Source: a virus
Reading direction: 5' to 3' (one strand)
IMG/VR virus record: IMGVR_UViG_3300010153_000023
Location: 1 to 39,497 of that record
Length of the DNA stretch: 39,497 bases
Both the position numbers and the translations under genes were made by a program. This document shows, piece by piece, positions 15,092 through 20,988 of this stretch (its first letter is position 1; every line of letters begins with the position of its first letter). The notes under the pieces were generated by a model, which ran no database searches, was not told the DNA's origin, and saw only the letters and a program-made list of their open reading frames with translations.

Positions 15092-15190
15092 TCACCGCCA
15101 ATCATCCCACAGCATATACAATGCAAACGCTATGAATGGCACAAATATAAATACATAAAGGCCAATCAATATAGTAATATCAGTATTCAT
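15092..15190 (-). CDS. Tiny transmembrane peptide, 32 aa (copy B)
   Basis: MNTDITILIGLYVFIFVPFI, then AFALYMLWDDWR. One hydrophobic helix with a short charged C-terminus. Its ATG overlaps the stop of copy A by one base. The C-terminal halves align (VPFIAFALYMLWDDWR against TPIVAFIVYILWEQWLWR), so the two look like a tandem duplication. Function unknown; small membrane peptides can act in lysis timing or superinfection effects, which is speculation here. Confidence 0.6.
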   Translation of the reverse strand: MNTDITILIGLYVFIFVPFIAFALYMLWDDWR

Positions 15191-15282
15191 TATCTATCCC
15201 TCCACAGCCACTGCTCCCACAATATATAAACTATAAATGCTACAATAGGCGTAGCTATGATTGCTGTTAGTGCCATAAGCAT
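15190..15282 (-). CDS. Tiny transmembrane peptide, 30 aa (copy A)
   Basis: MLMALTAIIATPIVAFIVYI, then LWEQWLWRDR. A single membrane helix ending in a tryptophan-rich basic tail. Stop and next start share a base (TAATG), so both copies should be made together. Short length limits confidence, but the paralogous neighbour supports it. Confidence 0.58.
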   Translation of the reverse strand: MLMALTAIIATPIVAFIVYILWEQWLWRDR

Positions 15283-15289
15283 TATGTCA

Positions 15290-15526
15290 TCATGCATCGT
15301 AGGCATCCTCATCATACATAGCCCCATCAAGTATAGCTAAGATAGCGTTAGCTAATTGCCTAGCTGTCTCAAACTTTACGCTACGCCCATGCACTAAATC
15401 ACCATTATTTGTTATAATAGCTACCTCACAGTGATTATCAAACTTAACGATACTTACATTACCTATAGTAATATGCGGTGTATTTAATGCACCTGTAGTA
15501 CACTGAAATTTAAAATCTTTATCCAT
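15290..15526 (-). CDS. Hypothetical 78-aa protein
   Basis: Starts MDKDFKFQCTTGALNTPHIT and contains FDNHCEVAIITNNGDLVHGR followed by a helix (FETARQLANAILAILDGA). Beta-rich with one helix and an acidic end. Preceded by AAAGGA and by dyad element 4 at 29 bases. No family recognised. Confidence 0.68.
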   Translation of the reverse strand: MDKDFKFQCTTGALNTPHITIGNVSIVKFDNHCEVAIITNNGDLVHGRSVKFETARQLANAILAILDGAMYDEDAYDA

Positions 15527-15555
15527 TTATATATCCTTTACTTTAAAGTTTAGTC

Positions 15556-15571
15556 CAAGGTAGCTACCTCG
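15556..15571 (-). promoter_or_regulatory. Leader dyad element 4 (one wobble pair)
   Basis: Leftward strand reads GTTCGAGGT-AGCT-ACCTTGGAC, 29 bases before the 78-aa gene. The only change in the family, C to T in the second arm, turns a G-C pair into a G-U pair in leftward RNA but would be a C-A mismatch in rightward RNA. Confidence 0.72.
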
Positions 15572-15655
15572 AACGGTTAATATGAAACGCCTAACGCGCC
15601 CCATGCAATACATACTATCATGATTTACAGTATGCATAGCATAAGACAAGCTTAA

Positions 15656-15683
15656 GCCTAGCGCATAATTAAACACGCTAGGC
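15656..15683 (-). terminator. Stem-loop after the 208-aa gene, possible terminator
   Basis: GCCTAGCG and CGCTAGGC form a perfect 8-bp stem with a 12-base loop, 27 bases past the stop of the 208-aa gene. In leftward RNA the trailing sequence is UUAAGCUUG, a weak U-tract, so it may attenuate rather than fully terminate. A second dyad (CATACT/AGTATG, 15611-15634) lies between it and element 4. Confidence 0.5.
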
Positions 15684-15709
15684 GAAATATTAAATTGTAA
15701 TAGTTTAGT

Positions 15710-16336
15710 TTAAGATAGGTCTTTAAAGTTGTCCTGAATTAAAGCAACAACCTGAGCTTCAGTTTGACCTAGTGATAGAGCTAATGTGACTAGTTCAAGT
15801 GACATATCGACAATGGCATCTAAACCGTTCTCCGATTTATTTTGAGCCTTAAATGCTACGTTTGATTTAGACTTAGACTTAGACGTTTTCTTAGGCTTAG
15901 TGGTTGCAGTAGGTCGAGTATAGCCGCGCGCTTTTTTGGCTAGGCTGTCTAGGCCTTGGAAAGCAATTGACGGATCTTTAACGAAGGCCTTGCGAATGTT
16001 ATCCGCGTTGGTAGCGATATTCATTAGAGCCGTTCTAGACTTAGAGTTATATTCCATGCCAAACCTAGATTTATCTACTGAAGCTTTAAATTTTTGGTTA
16101 TTAGTTGGATATAGTAATTTGTATTGCTCAATAGCATTACCCACAGTGATATAAGTTTCAATTTGAGATACACCATTTAGTTTCGCTTGATCCATTAAAT
16201 CCGCGCAATAGTCTAATAATTCGTTTGGTTGATAGGCCACAGCCTCTTTGCCTCGACCTATTGTGAAAACGCCTGAGCTATCCATAACGCACTTTAGAGT
16301 TGAAGGTGTAGCGATCTTTAGTTGTACTTGTGTCAT
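15710..16336 (-). CDS. Leading left-arm protein, 208 aa, possible regulator
   Basis: Starts MTQVQLKIATPSTLKCVMDS; this ATG was chosen because ACGGAGAA sits directly upstream, while an earlier ATG has none. The middle is helical, a basic linker follows (TKPKKTSKSKSKSNVAFKA, about residues 145-165) and the end is an acidic helical domain. It is the first gene of the left arm, next to the divergent control region, so an early regulatory or DNA-binding role is plausible, but no helix-turn-helix is evident. Confidence 0.72.
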   Translation of the reverse strand: MTQVQLKIATPSTLKCVMDSSGVFTIGRGKEAVAYQPNELLDYCADLMDQAKLNGVSQIETYITVGNAIEQYKLLYPTNNQKFKASVDKSRFGMEYNSKSRTALMNIATNADNIRKAFVKDPSIAFQGLDSLAKKARGYTRPTATTKPKKTSKSKSKSNVAFKAQNKSENGLDAIVDMSLELVTLALSLGQTEAQVVALIQDNFKDLS

Positions 16337-16438
16337 TTTTATTCTCCGTAAATTAAGATTAAGTTTTAGTAGTACAACTCTTATTACAAATTGAGTAACA
16401 TAAGTCAAGCGACCCTAAGTAAAATAATTTATTTAGTG

Positions 16439-16454
16439 CGAGGTAACGACCTCG
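16439..16454 (-). promoter_or_regulatory. Leader dyad element 5
   Basis: Leftward strand GTTCGAGGT-CGTT-ACCTCGCACTAAA, in the control region 102 bases before the 208-aa gene, further than in the other four copies. A leftward TTGACT follows it, so the gene may have a second promoter downstream of the element. Confidence 0.75.
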
Positions 16455-16499
16455 AACTGCTATAGATATGGGTATACCATTTAGAAAAACTTTTAGAGG

Positions 16500-16525
16500 G
16501 GGATATGGTTTTGGGATATGGTTTT
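16500..16525. repeat. 13-bp tandem repeat, two copies
   Basis: GGGATATGGTTTT occurs twice head to tail without a gap. It lies 45 bases from dyad element 5, in non-coding DNA. It could be a protein-binding site or chance expansion. Confidence 0.6.
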
Positions 16526-16837
16526 CTGGTTAGTGATGAGTAAAACTTTTTTTTGCATATATATAGTCATGCATCAAAACAATAAAAACACCTCTTTTTT
16601 TGTAGGCCTAGCAAACACTTGTTTTTTATACCTTAAAGAATAACTAATCCGTATAAATATATAATGATATCAATAGTTTATATGATAGTATGTGTATCCT
16701 AGCAAAAACCAAACACAATATTGACCCCTGCGAGTGCCACCCCCACCATACCCGTTACGTATATATGTACAAATACACAGAAGTGATTTTTGAAACGCCC
16801 TTTTATTGTTGTATACAAGCACAACCACTACAAGAAA

Positions 16838-16889
16838 TGTTACAAAGTGTTACAACTAGTATAACTATTAGTATCAAGATTTGTTACAA
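16838..16889. repeat. Three TGTTACAA direct repeats
   Basis: Copies at 16838-16845, 16848-16855 and 16882-16889, spaced 10 and 34 bases start to start, roughly whole helical turns. They lie just upstream of the TTGACA at 16915, an arrangement expected for an activator or operator cluster or for small iterons. Confidence 0.55.
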
Positions 16890-16914
16890 TATGTAATATA
16901 CTTGATTTAGGGTA

Positions 16915-16942
16915 TTGACACAGCACGAACTTTAAGTATAAC
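16915..16942 (+). promoter_or_regulatory. Rightward promoter TTGACA-N16-TATAAC
   Basis: Consensus -35 TTGACA and -10 TATAAC followed by TA. The same TTGACA-N16-TATAAC-TA form recurs upstream of the capsid gene, and TATAAC-TA also before the DUF1127 gene. It lies 158 bases before the first rightward gene. Confidence 0.62.
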
Positions 16943-17021
16943 TACGTAGTAGTAGTAGGTAAGTAATACTTTAAAGTTAAATAATAAAAAAAGTACGTAA
17001 CATAAAAAGTTATACTTACCA

Positions 17022-17050
17022 TTGACGTAATCTTTTTGTTGTGTTAGTAT
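17022..17050 (+). promoter_or_regulatory. Rightward promoter TTGACG-N17-TAGTAT
   Basis: TTGACG and TAGTAT with an exact 17-base spacer; start predicted near 17057, about 43 bases before the first rightward gene. Its closeness to the gene makes it the likeliest main promoter of the right arm's first group. Confidence 0.6.
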
Positions 17051-17099
17051 TAACTATTCCCCCCTAATATGTAATTAATAAAATAAAGGCTTGACTTAT

Positions 17100-17369
17100 A
17101 TGTTAAAGCAAGTAAAACTATGTAATACTAGTAATAACACAGATGATGTGTTAGGTAACTTTTACAGAGCTTTAGCTTCTAACAATTCTAATGCGTTAAA
17201 GAACATACACATTCCTAGATCTGATGTATTTTACGTAAGACAAGCAATATATAATGACACAGGAACTTTGTATTCTTTAGATCACGTAGAGAGAGCTATG
17301 TATCTTGAGGGTCACTTAGACCGTAAAGATGTGTTAGACCCAGATAGGATAAGACCGTATGCGGATTAA
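17100..17369 (+). CDS. First right-arm gene, hypothetical 89-aa protein
   Basis: Starts MLKQVKLCNTSNNTDDVLGN; the ATG at 17100 was preferred to an in-frame TTG nine bases earlier because AAAGG sits 10 bases upstream of the ATG. Contains FYVRQAIYNDTGTLYSLDHV and ends DPDRIRPYAD. Overlaps the spanin-like gene by 11 bases. Small proteins of this style (variable length with YSLDHVERAMYLEG) occur in marine phages; no function is known. Confidence 0.72.
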   Translation: MLKQVKLCNTSNNTDDVLGNFYRALASNNSNALKNIHIPRSDVFYVRQAIYNDTGTLYSLDHVERAMYLEGHLDRKDVLDPDRIRPYAD

Positions 17370-17754
17370 ACACATTGTAATATTATTGTTATGCATAATG
17401 CCACTCAGCGGATGTTTAGGTACAGGCTTTGTAGTTAGCAAACTGATAGGAGGCGGTAAGTCCAGCGGTCCTACAGTTAACGCTGATGTACAAGCAGGTA
17501 AGAACAACACTAAAGCCCTTGTATCTAACTCAGAGTCAACTGAAACTAAAGCTGGCGACAACGCTACCATAACAAACACTAAAGTTGAAAGCCAACTAGC
17601 ACCACAAGGTAACGTAGATAGCATAAACGTTATGAACCAAGACATACCCTTGTGGATGATCTTGTTACTTGTACTGGGTTGGGTACTACCTTCTCCTATA
17701 GAAATATGGAGAGGATTCCTCAAGACTATTACGTTAGGTAGATACCGTGGGTGA
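17359..17754 (+). CDS. Unimolecular spanin-like lipoprotein
   Basis: A 131-aa protein with an N-terminal lipoprotein signal MRIKHIVILLLCIMPLSGC (lipobox LSGC, modified cysteine C19), a polar middle (about 20-95), and a C-terminal transmembrane helix (IPLWMILLLVLGWVLPSPIE). A lipidated N-terminus plus C-terminal membrane anchor is the layout of u-spanins, which bridge outer and inner membranes and fuse them in the last step of Gram-negative lysis. It also tells us the host is Gram-negative. No endolysin is visible beside it. Confidence 0.72.
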   Translation: MRIKHIVILLLCIMPLSGCLGTGFVVSKLIGGGKSSGPTVNADVQAGKNNTKALVSNSESTETKAGDNATITNTKVESQLAPQGNVDSINVMNQDIPLWMILLLVLGWVLPSPIEIWRGFLKTITLGRYRG

Positions 17755-18043
17755 TAATAAAAAAGCTATACCAAAAACTACTACAGGTAAGAACGCTAAT
17801 TACCGTAAGACTAGAGACGGTGCAGGTATGACCGCTAAAGGTGTTGCAGCGTATCGAGCTAAAAACCCAGGTAGTAATTTAAAGACTGCTGTTACAGGTA
17901 AAGTTAAAAAGGGTGGTAAACTAGCAGCCAGACGAAAGTCGTACTGCGCTAGATCTTTAGGTCAACTAAAGAAAAGTTCAGCTAAGACTAGGAATGATCC
18001 TAACTCTAGAATAAGACAAGCTAGAAGACGGTGGAAGTGTTAA
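17747..18043 (+). CDS. Small basic DUF6321-like protein
   Basis: A 98-aa, strongly basic protein with GTG start at 17747 overlapping the spanin-like gene by 8 bases. The core TAKGVAAYRAKNPGSNLKTA followed by KLAARRKSYCARSLGQLK and RRRWKC matches a small conserved family of marine phages (DUF6321-like). The conserved cysteines (YCAR, WKC) suggest a structural or metal role; basic charge suggests nucleic-acid binding. Function unknown. Confidence 0.78.
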   Translation: MGDNKKAIPKTTTGKNANYRKTRDGAGMTAKGVAAYRAKNPGSNLKTAVTGKVKKGGKLAARRKSYCARSLGQLKKSSAKTRNDPNSRIRQARRRWKC

Positions 18044-18061
18044 CACACATAAGGAAGTAAG

Positions 18062-18412
18062 ATGAGTATATTCACAGACAAGAAGAGCAACCTAGAAGCT
18101 AAAGGCTTTGTAGTACAAGATGACAACACAGTCTTAGGACTTAACGGTCAACCCGAAGCAGGTATGGATGCCTACGGACAGGTATGGTTTAAAGACGAAG
18201 AGATAGAAGCTATATGTAATAAAGTAGAGGAAGAAGCTACACCCGAAGAAGCCCTTGTAGCTGCTGACCCAGTTGAGACAGAACTAGTACGAGCTAGAAA
18301 CGATAAAGGCCACTACATTAAAGATGACCCAGATACAGAAGTCAACGAAGCGTGGACTACTAAGGTAATTAAAAAGATAAAACCTAATAAGAAAAAGAAA
18401 AAGACTAAGTAG
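18062..18412 (+). CDS. Hypothetical 116-aa acidic protein with lysine tail
   Basis: Starts MSIFTDKKSNLEAKGFVVQD after AAGGAAG. Largely acidic (KVEEEATPEEALVAADPVET) and ending in a lysine run (IKPNKKKKKTK), probably disordered at the end. Its TAG stop overlaps the GTG start of the EF-hand membrane protein. No family recognised. Confidence 0.68.
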   Translation: MSIFTDKKSNLEAKGFVVQDDNTVLGLNGQPEAGMDAYGQVWFKDEEIEAICNKVEEEATPEEALVAADPVETELVRARNDKGHYIKDDPDTEVNEAWTTKVIKKIKPNKKKKKTK

Positions 18413-18738
18413 TGTCACCTAAGAAGCTACAAGTAGACAGTAAGTACGCTATGGCTGACACTGATGGTGACGGCATTATTACTGACGAAGAAATGGATCG
18501 CCACGAAAGGTGGATACGCCTAGAGAACGAAGATAAGCTAATGGACACACAGCGTATAATGGCGTGGCTGGCAATGTCTGTAACTATAGTAGCAGTTATA
18601 ATATTGTTTACACCTATTGTAAGTGCAGAAAAAATGGAATCCGCTGCTAGTTTTTTAAATACTTTTATAGTAGCTCAGTTAGGAGTAGTTGTAGGATTCA
18701 TGGGTGCTACAGCAATAAGTAAAACAAAGTCTAAATAA
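18412..18738 (+). CDS. EF-hand membrane protein, possible holin
   Basis: A 108-aa protein with GTG start. Residues ~16-28 hold a canonical EF-hand loop, DTDGDGIITDEEM (ligands D1, D3, D5, E12). Two hydrophobic helices follow (MAWLAMSVTIVAVIILFTPI and a second around FIVAQLGVVVGFMGATAI). A short protein with two membrane helices next to a spanin-like gene could be the holin, with calcium binding as an unusual extra. That is inference from layout; similar proteins in marine phages are unassigned. Confidence 0.75.
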   Translation: MSPKKLQVDSKYAMADTDGDGIITDEEMDRHERWIRLENEDKLMDTQRIMAWLAMSVTIVAVIILFTPIVSAEKMESAASFLNTFIVAQLGVVVGFMGATAISKTKSK

Positions 18739-18750
18739 AGGGTAAGTACT

Positions 18751-19326
18751 ATGGGTAGAGAAGAAGAAGAAGCTAAACGTCAAAAAAGACTAGAGAAACT
18801 TAGAAAAGAAGCTAAGAAGAAAAAGAAAACTAATAAAGCTAAACCATTGAAGATGGACAGAGAGTCCGTAGAAAAACGTAGAATGGAAGAGCTAGAGCGT
18901 TTACGTAAAGAGTATAAAGATAAAAAACAAAAAAAGAGTATAGCTAAAGAAAACGAAAAGCTTAGTAAAACTAGAAATAGATCTAGCCTAGATAAACTAG
19001 AAAAAGTTTCAATGTTCGGTAAGAAAAATAAGAAAGCAGATAAAGTAACAGAATTAAAAATGTTTAATGGTAAAATGATACCTAAGAAAGAGTATGACTT
19101 AATAATGGCTACTCGAAAAGCACTAGGTAAAAACAAAGGTGGTATAATGTACGGTAAAAAGAAAATGGGTTATATGTCAGGCGGTCAATCTAAATTAGAT
19201 AAAAACAAAGATGGTAAAATATCTGGTTCAGACTTTAAAATGATGAACCGTGGTGGTATGTCTAAAAAAGGTATGTCGGACTATCGTGGTGGCGGTATGT
19301 TCTACAACAGTAAAAAGAAAAAGTAA
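18751..19326 (+). CDS. Lysine-rich coiled-coil protein with EF-hand and Gly motifs
   Basis: A 191-aa protein. Residues 1-90 are an extremely Lys/Glu/Arg-rich coiled coil. A second EF-hand-like loop, DKNKDGKISGSD, lies near residues 150-161. The end is glycine- and methionine-rich (GGMSKKGMSDYRGGGMF) with a lysine tail, the same style of GG-hydrophobic tag seen on several structural proteins here. It may be DNA-binding or virion-associated. ATG follows AAAGGGT. Confidence 0.7.
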   Translation: MGREEEEAKRQKRLEKLRKEAKKKKKTNKAKPLKMDRESVEKRRMEELERLRKEYKDKKQKKSIAKENEKLSKTRNRSSLDKLEKVSMFGKKNKKADKVTELKMFNGKMIPKKEYDLIMATRKALGKNKGGIMYGKKKMGYMSGGQSKLDKNKDGKISGSDFKMMNRGGMSKKGMSDYRGGGMFYNSKKKK

Positions 19327-19523
19327 TGTGGTTAGCTGTCATACTTCACTGTATTACACTAGAAGCTGACACCTGCGATATAATGGTTAGAACGGGAGGT
19401 TTGTTTCAAGACAAACCTGCGTGTTCAGACAGTGTAACTAAAATGGGTAAGGCACTAAGTAAGAATAAAGTGTATGTAGCAACACACTGTTTTAAGTTAA
19501 AGTCATTAGGTAAAACAGCTTAG
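19326..19523 (+). CDS. Small cysteine-containing exported protein, 65 aa
   Basis: Starts MWLAVILHCITLEADTCDIM; the first ~10 residues are hydrophobic and could act as a signal. Four cysteines (positions 9, 17, 33, 55) could form disulphides in the periplasm. One-base TAATG overlap with the upstream gene. Similar tiny MWxAVIL proteins occur in marine phages, without known function. Confidence 0.66.
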   Translation: MWLAVILHCITLEADTCDIMVRTGGLFQDKPACSDSVTKMGKALSKNKVYVATHCFKLKSLGKTA

Positions 19524-19535
19524 ATCATATCGGGG

Positions 19536-19564
19536 TTGCAATAATAGCATTTTTATGATATAAC
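19536..19564 (+). promoter_or_regulatory. Promoter TTGCAA-N17-TATAAC
   Basis: A good -10 (TATAAC followed by TA) at 17 bases from TTGCAA. Transcription would begin near 19571, just before a hairpin that covers the DUF1127 ribosome binding site. It gives this gene its own expression unit inside the right arm. Confidence 0.58.
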
Positions 19565-19572
19565 TAAATATG

Positions 19573-19607
19573 GTATAACTTCCTTAGTCATTAAAGAGGA
19601 GTTATAC
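19573..19607 (+). promoter_or_regulatory. Hairpin sequestering the DUF1127 ribosome binding site
   Basis: GTATAACT (19573-19580) pairs perfectly with AGTTATAC (19600-19607). After a one-base bulge, CCT (19582-19584) pairs with AGG (19597-19599). The Shine-Dalgarno AGAGGAG (19595-19601) is therefore inside the stem. The shape predicts low translation until the stem is melted or remodelled, for example by temperature, a ligand or a protein. Confidence 0.65.
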
Positions 19608-19610
19608 AAA

Positions 19611-19754
19611 ATGATCAGACGATTAATTAACATATATAAAACATACACAGAAAACAAAACAGCATACTGGCAGCTAATGAATATGACAGAAAGAGAACTA
19701 AACGATTTAGGTATCTGTCGTGGTGACATTAAAAGATTAACAATAGGAGAATAA
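19611..19754 (+). CDS. DUF1127 small regulatory protein
   Basis: A 47-aa protein, MIRRLINIYKTYTENKTAYW at the start, then LMNMTERELNDLGICRGDI. The W-x2-L plus ERELxDLGIxRxDI pattern is the DUF1127 (YjiS-like) signature, a family abundant in Alphaproteobacteria, where members affect phosphate and carbon metabolism and RNA turnover. A phage copy is likely host-derived and may tune host metabolism or mRNA fate. It has its own promoter and a leader hairpin over its ribosome binding site. Confidence 0.84.
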   Translation: MIRRLINIYKTYTENKTAYWQLMNMTERELNDLGICRGDIKRLTIGE

Positions 19755-19759
19755 CAACT

Positions 19760-19924
19760 ATGGATTGGATTAAAGGAAGACTAAAAGAACCTTCAAGCTA
19801 CCTAGCAGTTGCTGTAGCTGGTGTTGGTTTAGGTATATTATTTAGTAACCCTGTATTTACTTGGGCAGGTATTATCTGTGGTATATTTGGCTTAGTGCTA
19901 AAAGAAAAAGGTGGGGCAGAGTAA
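19760..19924 (+). CDS. Small membrane protein, 54 aa
   Basis: MDWIKGRLKEPSSYLAVAVA at the N-terminus, then two hydrophobic stretches (about residues 13-28 and 33-46) separated by SNPVF. The glycine-rich helices resemble very short class II holin-like proteins, so it is a rival holin candidate to the EF-hand protein. It ends GGAE and is followed one base later by the Cys-rich peptide. Confidence 0.62.
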   Translation: MDWIKGRLKEPSSYLAVAVAGVGLGILFSNPVFTWAGIICGIFGLVLKEKGGAE

Positions 19925-19925
19925 C

Positions 19926-20006
19926 ATGGCTTACATTAAACGATTAATAAGATCCTTACTTAATATGCCTTGTAGTTGTTGCGATAAATGTCAGTGTGGT
20001 AGCTGA
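19926..20006 (+). CDS. Cys-rich 26-aa peptide
   Basis: MAYIKRLIRSLLNMPCSCCD, then KCQCGS: a basic amphipathic helix followed by five cysteines in 9 residues (CSCCDKCQC), which strongly suggests metal binding. It fills the gap between two genes, and similar tiny frames occur in marine phages. The length makes it tentative. Confidence 0.5.
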   Translation: MAYIKRLIRSLLNMPCSCCDKCQCGS

Positions 20007-20007
20007 C

Positions 20008-20184
20008 ATGAAAGGCGTAAAACATTATCTTCGTGACGGTACAGTTCATACAGGTGGTATGCATAAAATGTCTAACGGTGTATTGCATACAGGTAAAACA
20101 CACAATAAGAATAGTAAAAAGTTATACCACCTTAGTGAGTTATCTAAAACAGTACAAAAAAAACTTAGAAAAAAGAAATCATAA
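20008..20184 (+). CDS. Conserved small basic protein, 58 aa
   Basis: MKGVKHYLRDGTVHTGGMHK, then MSNGVLHTGKTHNKNSKKLYH and a lysine-rich end. The repeated GxVHTGGxHK and GxLHTGKTH segments form two short beta hairpins. ATG at 20008 was chosen; an in-frame GTG 12 bases earlier is possible. This is a recurring marine-phage protein with no known role. Confidence 0.7.
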   Translation: MKGVKHYLRDGTVHTGGMHKMSNGVLHTGKTHNKNSKKLYHLSELSKTVQKKLRKKKS

Positions 20185-20186
20185 CT

Positions 20187-20351
20187 ATGGCAGCAAAATC
20201 TAAAAAAACAAGTTCACCTACCCCTAGTAATAAAAAACTATACAATGCAGTAAAATCAGAAGCTAAAAGTAAATTTAAAGTCTATCCTTCTGCTTACGCT
20301 AATGCTTGGTTAGTTAGAACATATAAAAAACGTGGTGGTGGGTATGCGTAA
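20187..20351 (+). CDS. DUF5872-like small protein, 54 aa
   Basis: KLYNAVKSEAKSKFKVYPSA, then YANAWLVRTYKKRGGGY. The KxKFKVxPSAYANxWLVxxYKxRGG pattern is the conserved core of a small basic family (DUF5872-like) found in marine phages and giant viruses. Stop and next start overlap by one base (TAATG). Possibly nucleic-acid binding; function not established. Confidence 0.78.
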   Translation: MAAKSKKTSSPTPSNKKLYNAVKSEAKSKFKVYPSAYANAWLVRTYKKRGGGYA

Positions 20352-20617
20352 TGGCCCCTAGAAAAACAAAACCAAAAACTAGTTCTTATAAGGGTGGTTT
20401 ACGCAAATGGTTTAAAGAAGATTGGCGTGACGTAAAAACAGGTAAACCCTGTGGTCGTAGTGGTAAAAAAGATAAAGGCAGACCATACCCTGCTTGTAGA
20501 CCTGCTAACGTAGCTTCACGAATAACTAAAAAAGAAGCAGCTAAAAAAACGTCATCTAAAAGAGTAAACTGGTCAGTGACAGCATCAGGTAGAAGAAGAA
20601 AAAAGGTAACAGCGTAG
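20351..20617 (+). CDS. Conserved basic marine-phage protein, 88 aa
   Basis: Segments GGLRKWFKEDWRDVKTGKPC, GRSGKKDKGRPYPACRPA and KRVNWSVTASGRRRKK define a conserved small basic family of aquatic phages and giant viruses. Two cysteines and many Arg/Lys residues suggest a DNA- or virion-associated role. It lies just before the terminase genes, with a 2-base gap. Confidence 0.76.
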   Translation: MAPRKTKPKTSSYKGGLRKWFKEDWRDVKTGKPCGRSGKKDKGRPYPACRPANVASRITKKEAAKKTSSKRVNWSVTASGRRRKKVTA

Positions 20618-20619
20618 TT

Positions 20620-20988
20620 ATGGCTAGACAATTAACGGAAAACCAACAGAACTTCTTAGAGGTACTGTTCGATCAAGCAGCAGGTGATGTAGTCCTAGCT
20701 AAGAAGCTATCAGGCTACAGCGATAATACACCTACACGTATTATAGTTGAGTCGCTCAAAGAAGAGATACTAGACGCTACACGCTCATATTTTGCTAGAA
20801 CTGCGCCTCGTGCAGCTTTTGCGCTAGGTAACGCTGTGAACGACCCTACAGAGCTAGGTATAAAAGAGAAGATGGTTGCAGCTAAAGATGTGTTAGATAG
20901 GGCTGGTTTGATTAAGACTGATAAAGTAGACATACAAGCATCTAGTAGTGTATTTTATTTACCACCTAAAGAGGGTAATAATGAATAG
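20620..20988 (+). CDS. terS: Terminase small subunit
   Basis: A 122-aa protein, MARQLTENQQNFLEVLFDQA at the start, with LAKKLSGYSDNTPTRIIVES as the DNA-recognition helix region. A central helical stretch follows, with a conserved KEKMVAAKDVLDRAGLIKTD block, as in small terminase subunits that select genomic DNA for packaging. It is upstream of the large subunit, as expected, separated by two short genes. Confidence 0.8.
   Translation: MARQLTENQQNFLEVLFDQAAGDVVLAKKLSGYSDNTPTRIIVESLKEEILDATRSYFARTAPRAAFALGNAVNDPTELGIKEKMVAAKDVLDRAGLIKTDKVDIQASSSVFYLPPKEGNNE

Larger units (their letters stand above)
16337..17099. other. Divergent non-coding control region
   Basis: Separates the leftward and rightward arms. 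Very AT-rich. It holds dyad element 5, a leftward TTGACT at 16406-16411 with a poor -10, a 13-bp tandem repeat, three TGTTACAA repeats, and two rightward TTGACA/G promoters. A short rightward frame (16690-16896) has no ribosome binding site and no coherent composition. A replication origin here is possible but unproven. Confidence 0.6.

Noticed and set aside
16406-16430. TTGACT plus TAATAA as a leftward promoter for the 208-aa gene
   Set aside because: The -10 matches consensus poorly and the spacer is 16; it is mentioned in the control region but not called as a separate feature.
12804-16454. Reading the five dyads as a CRISPR array or as intrinsic terminators
   Set aside because: The copies are about 500-1600 bases apart with genes between, so not an array. 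No U-tract follows the stems in either direction, and they sit in leaders close to start codons, so simple terminators do not fit.
16690-16896. A 68-codon rightward frame in the central control region
   Set aside because: No ribosome binding site, odd composition (many Cys, His, Ile without pattern), and it overlaps the repeat cluster; most likely non-coding.
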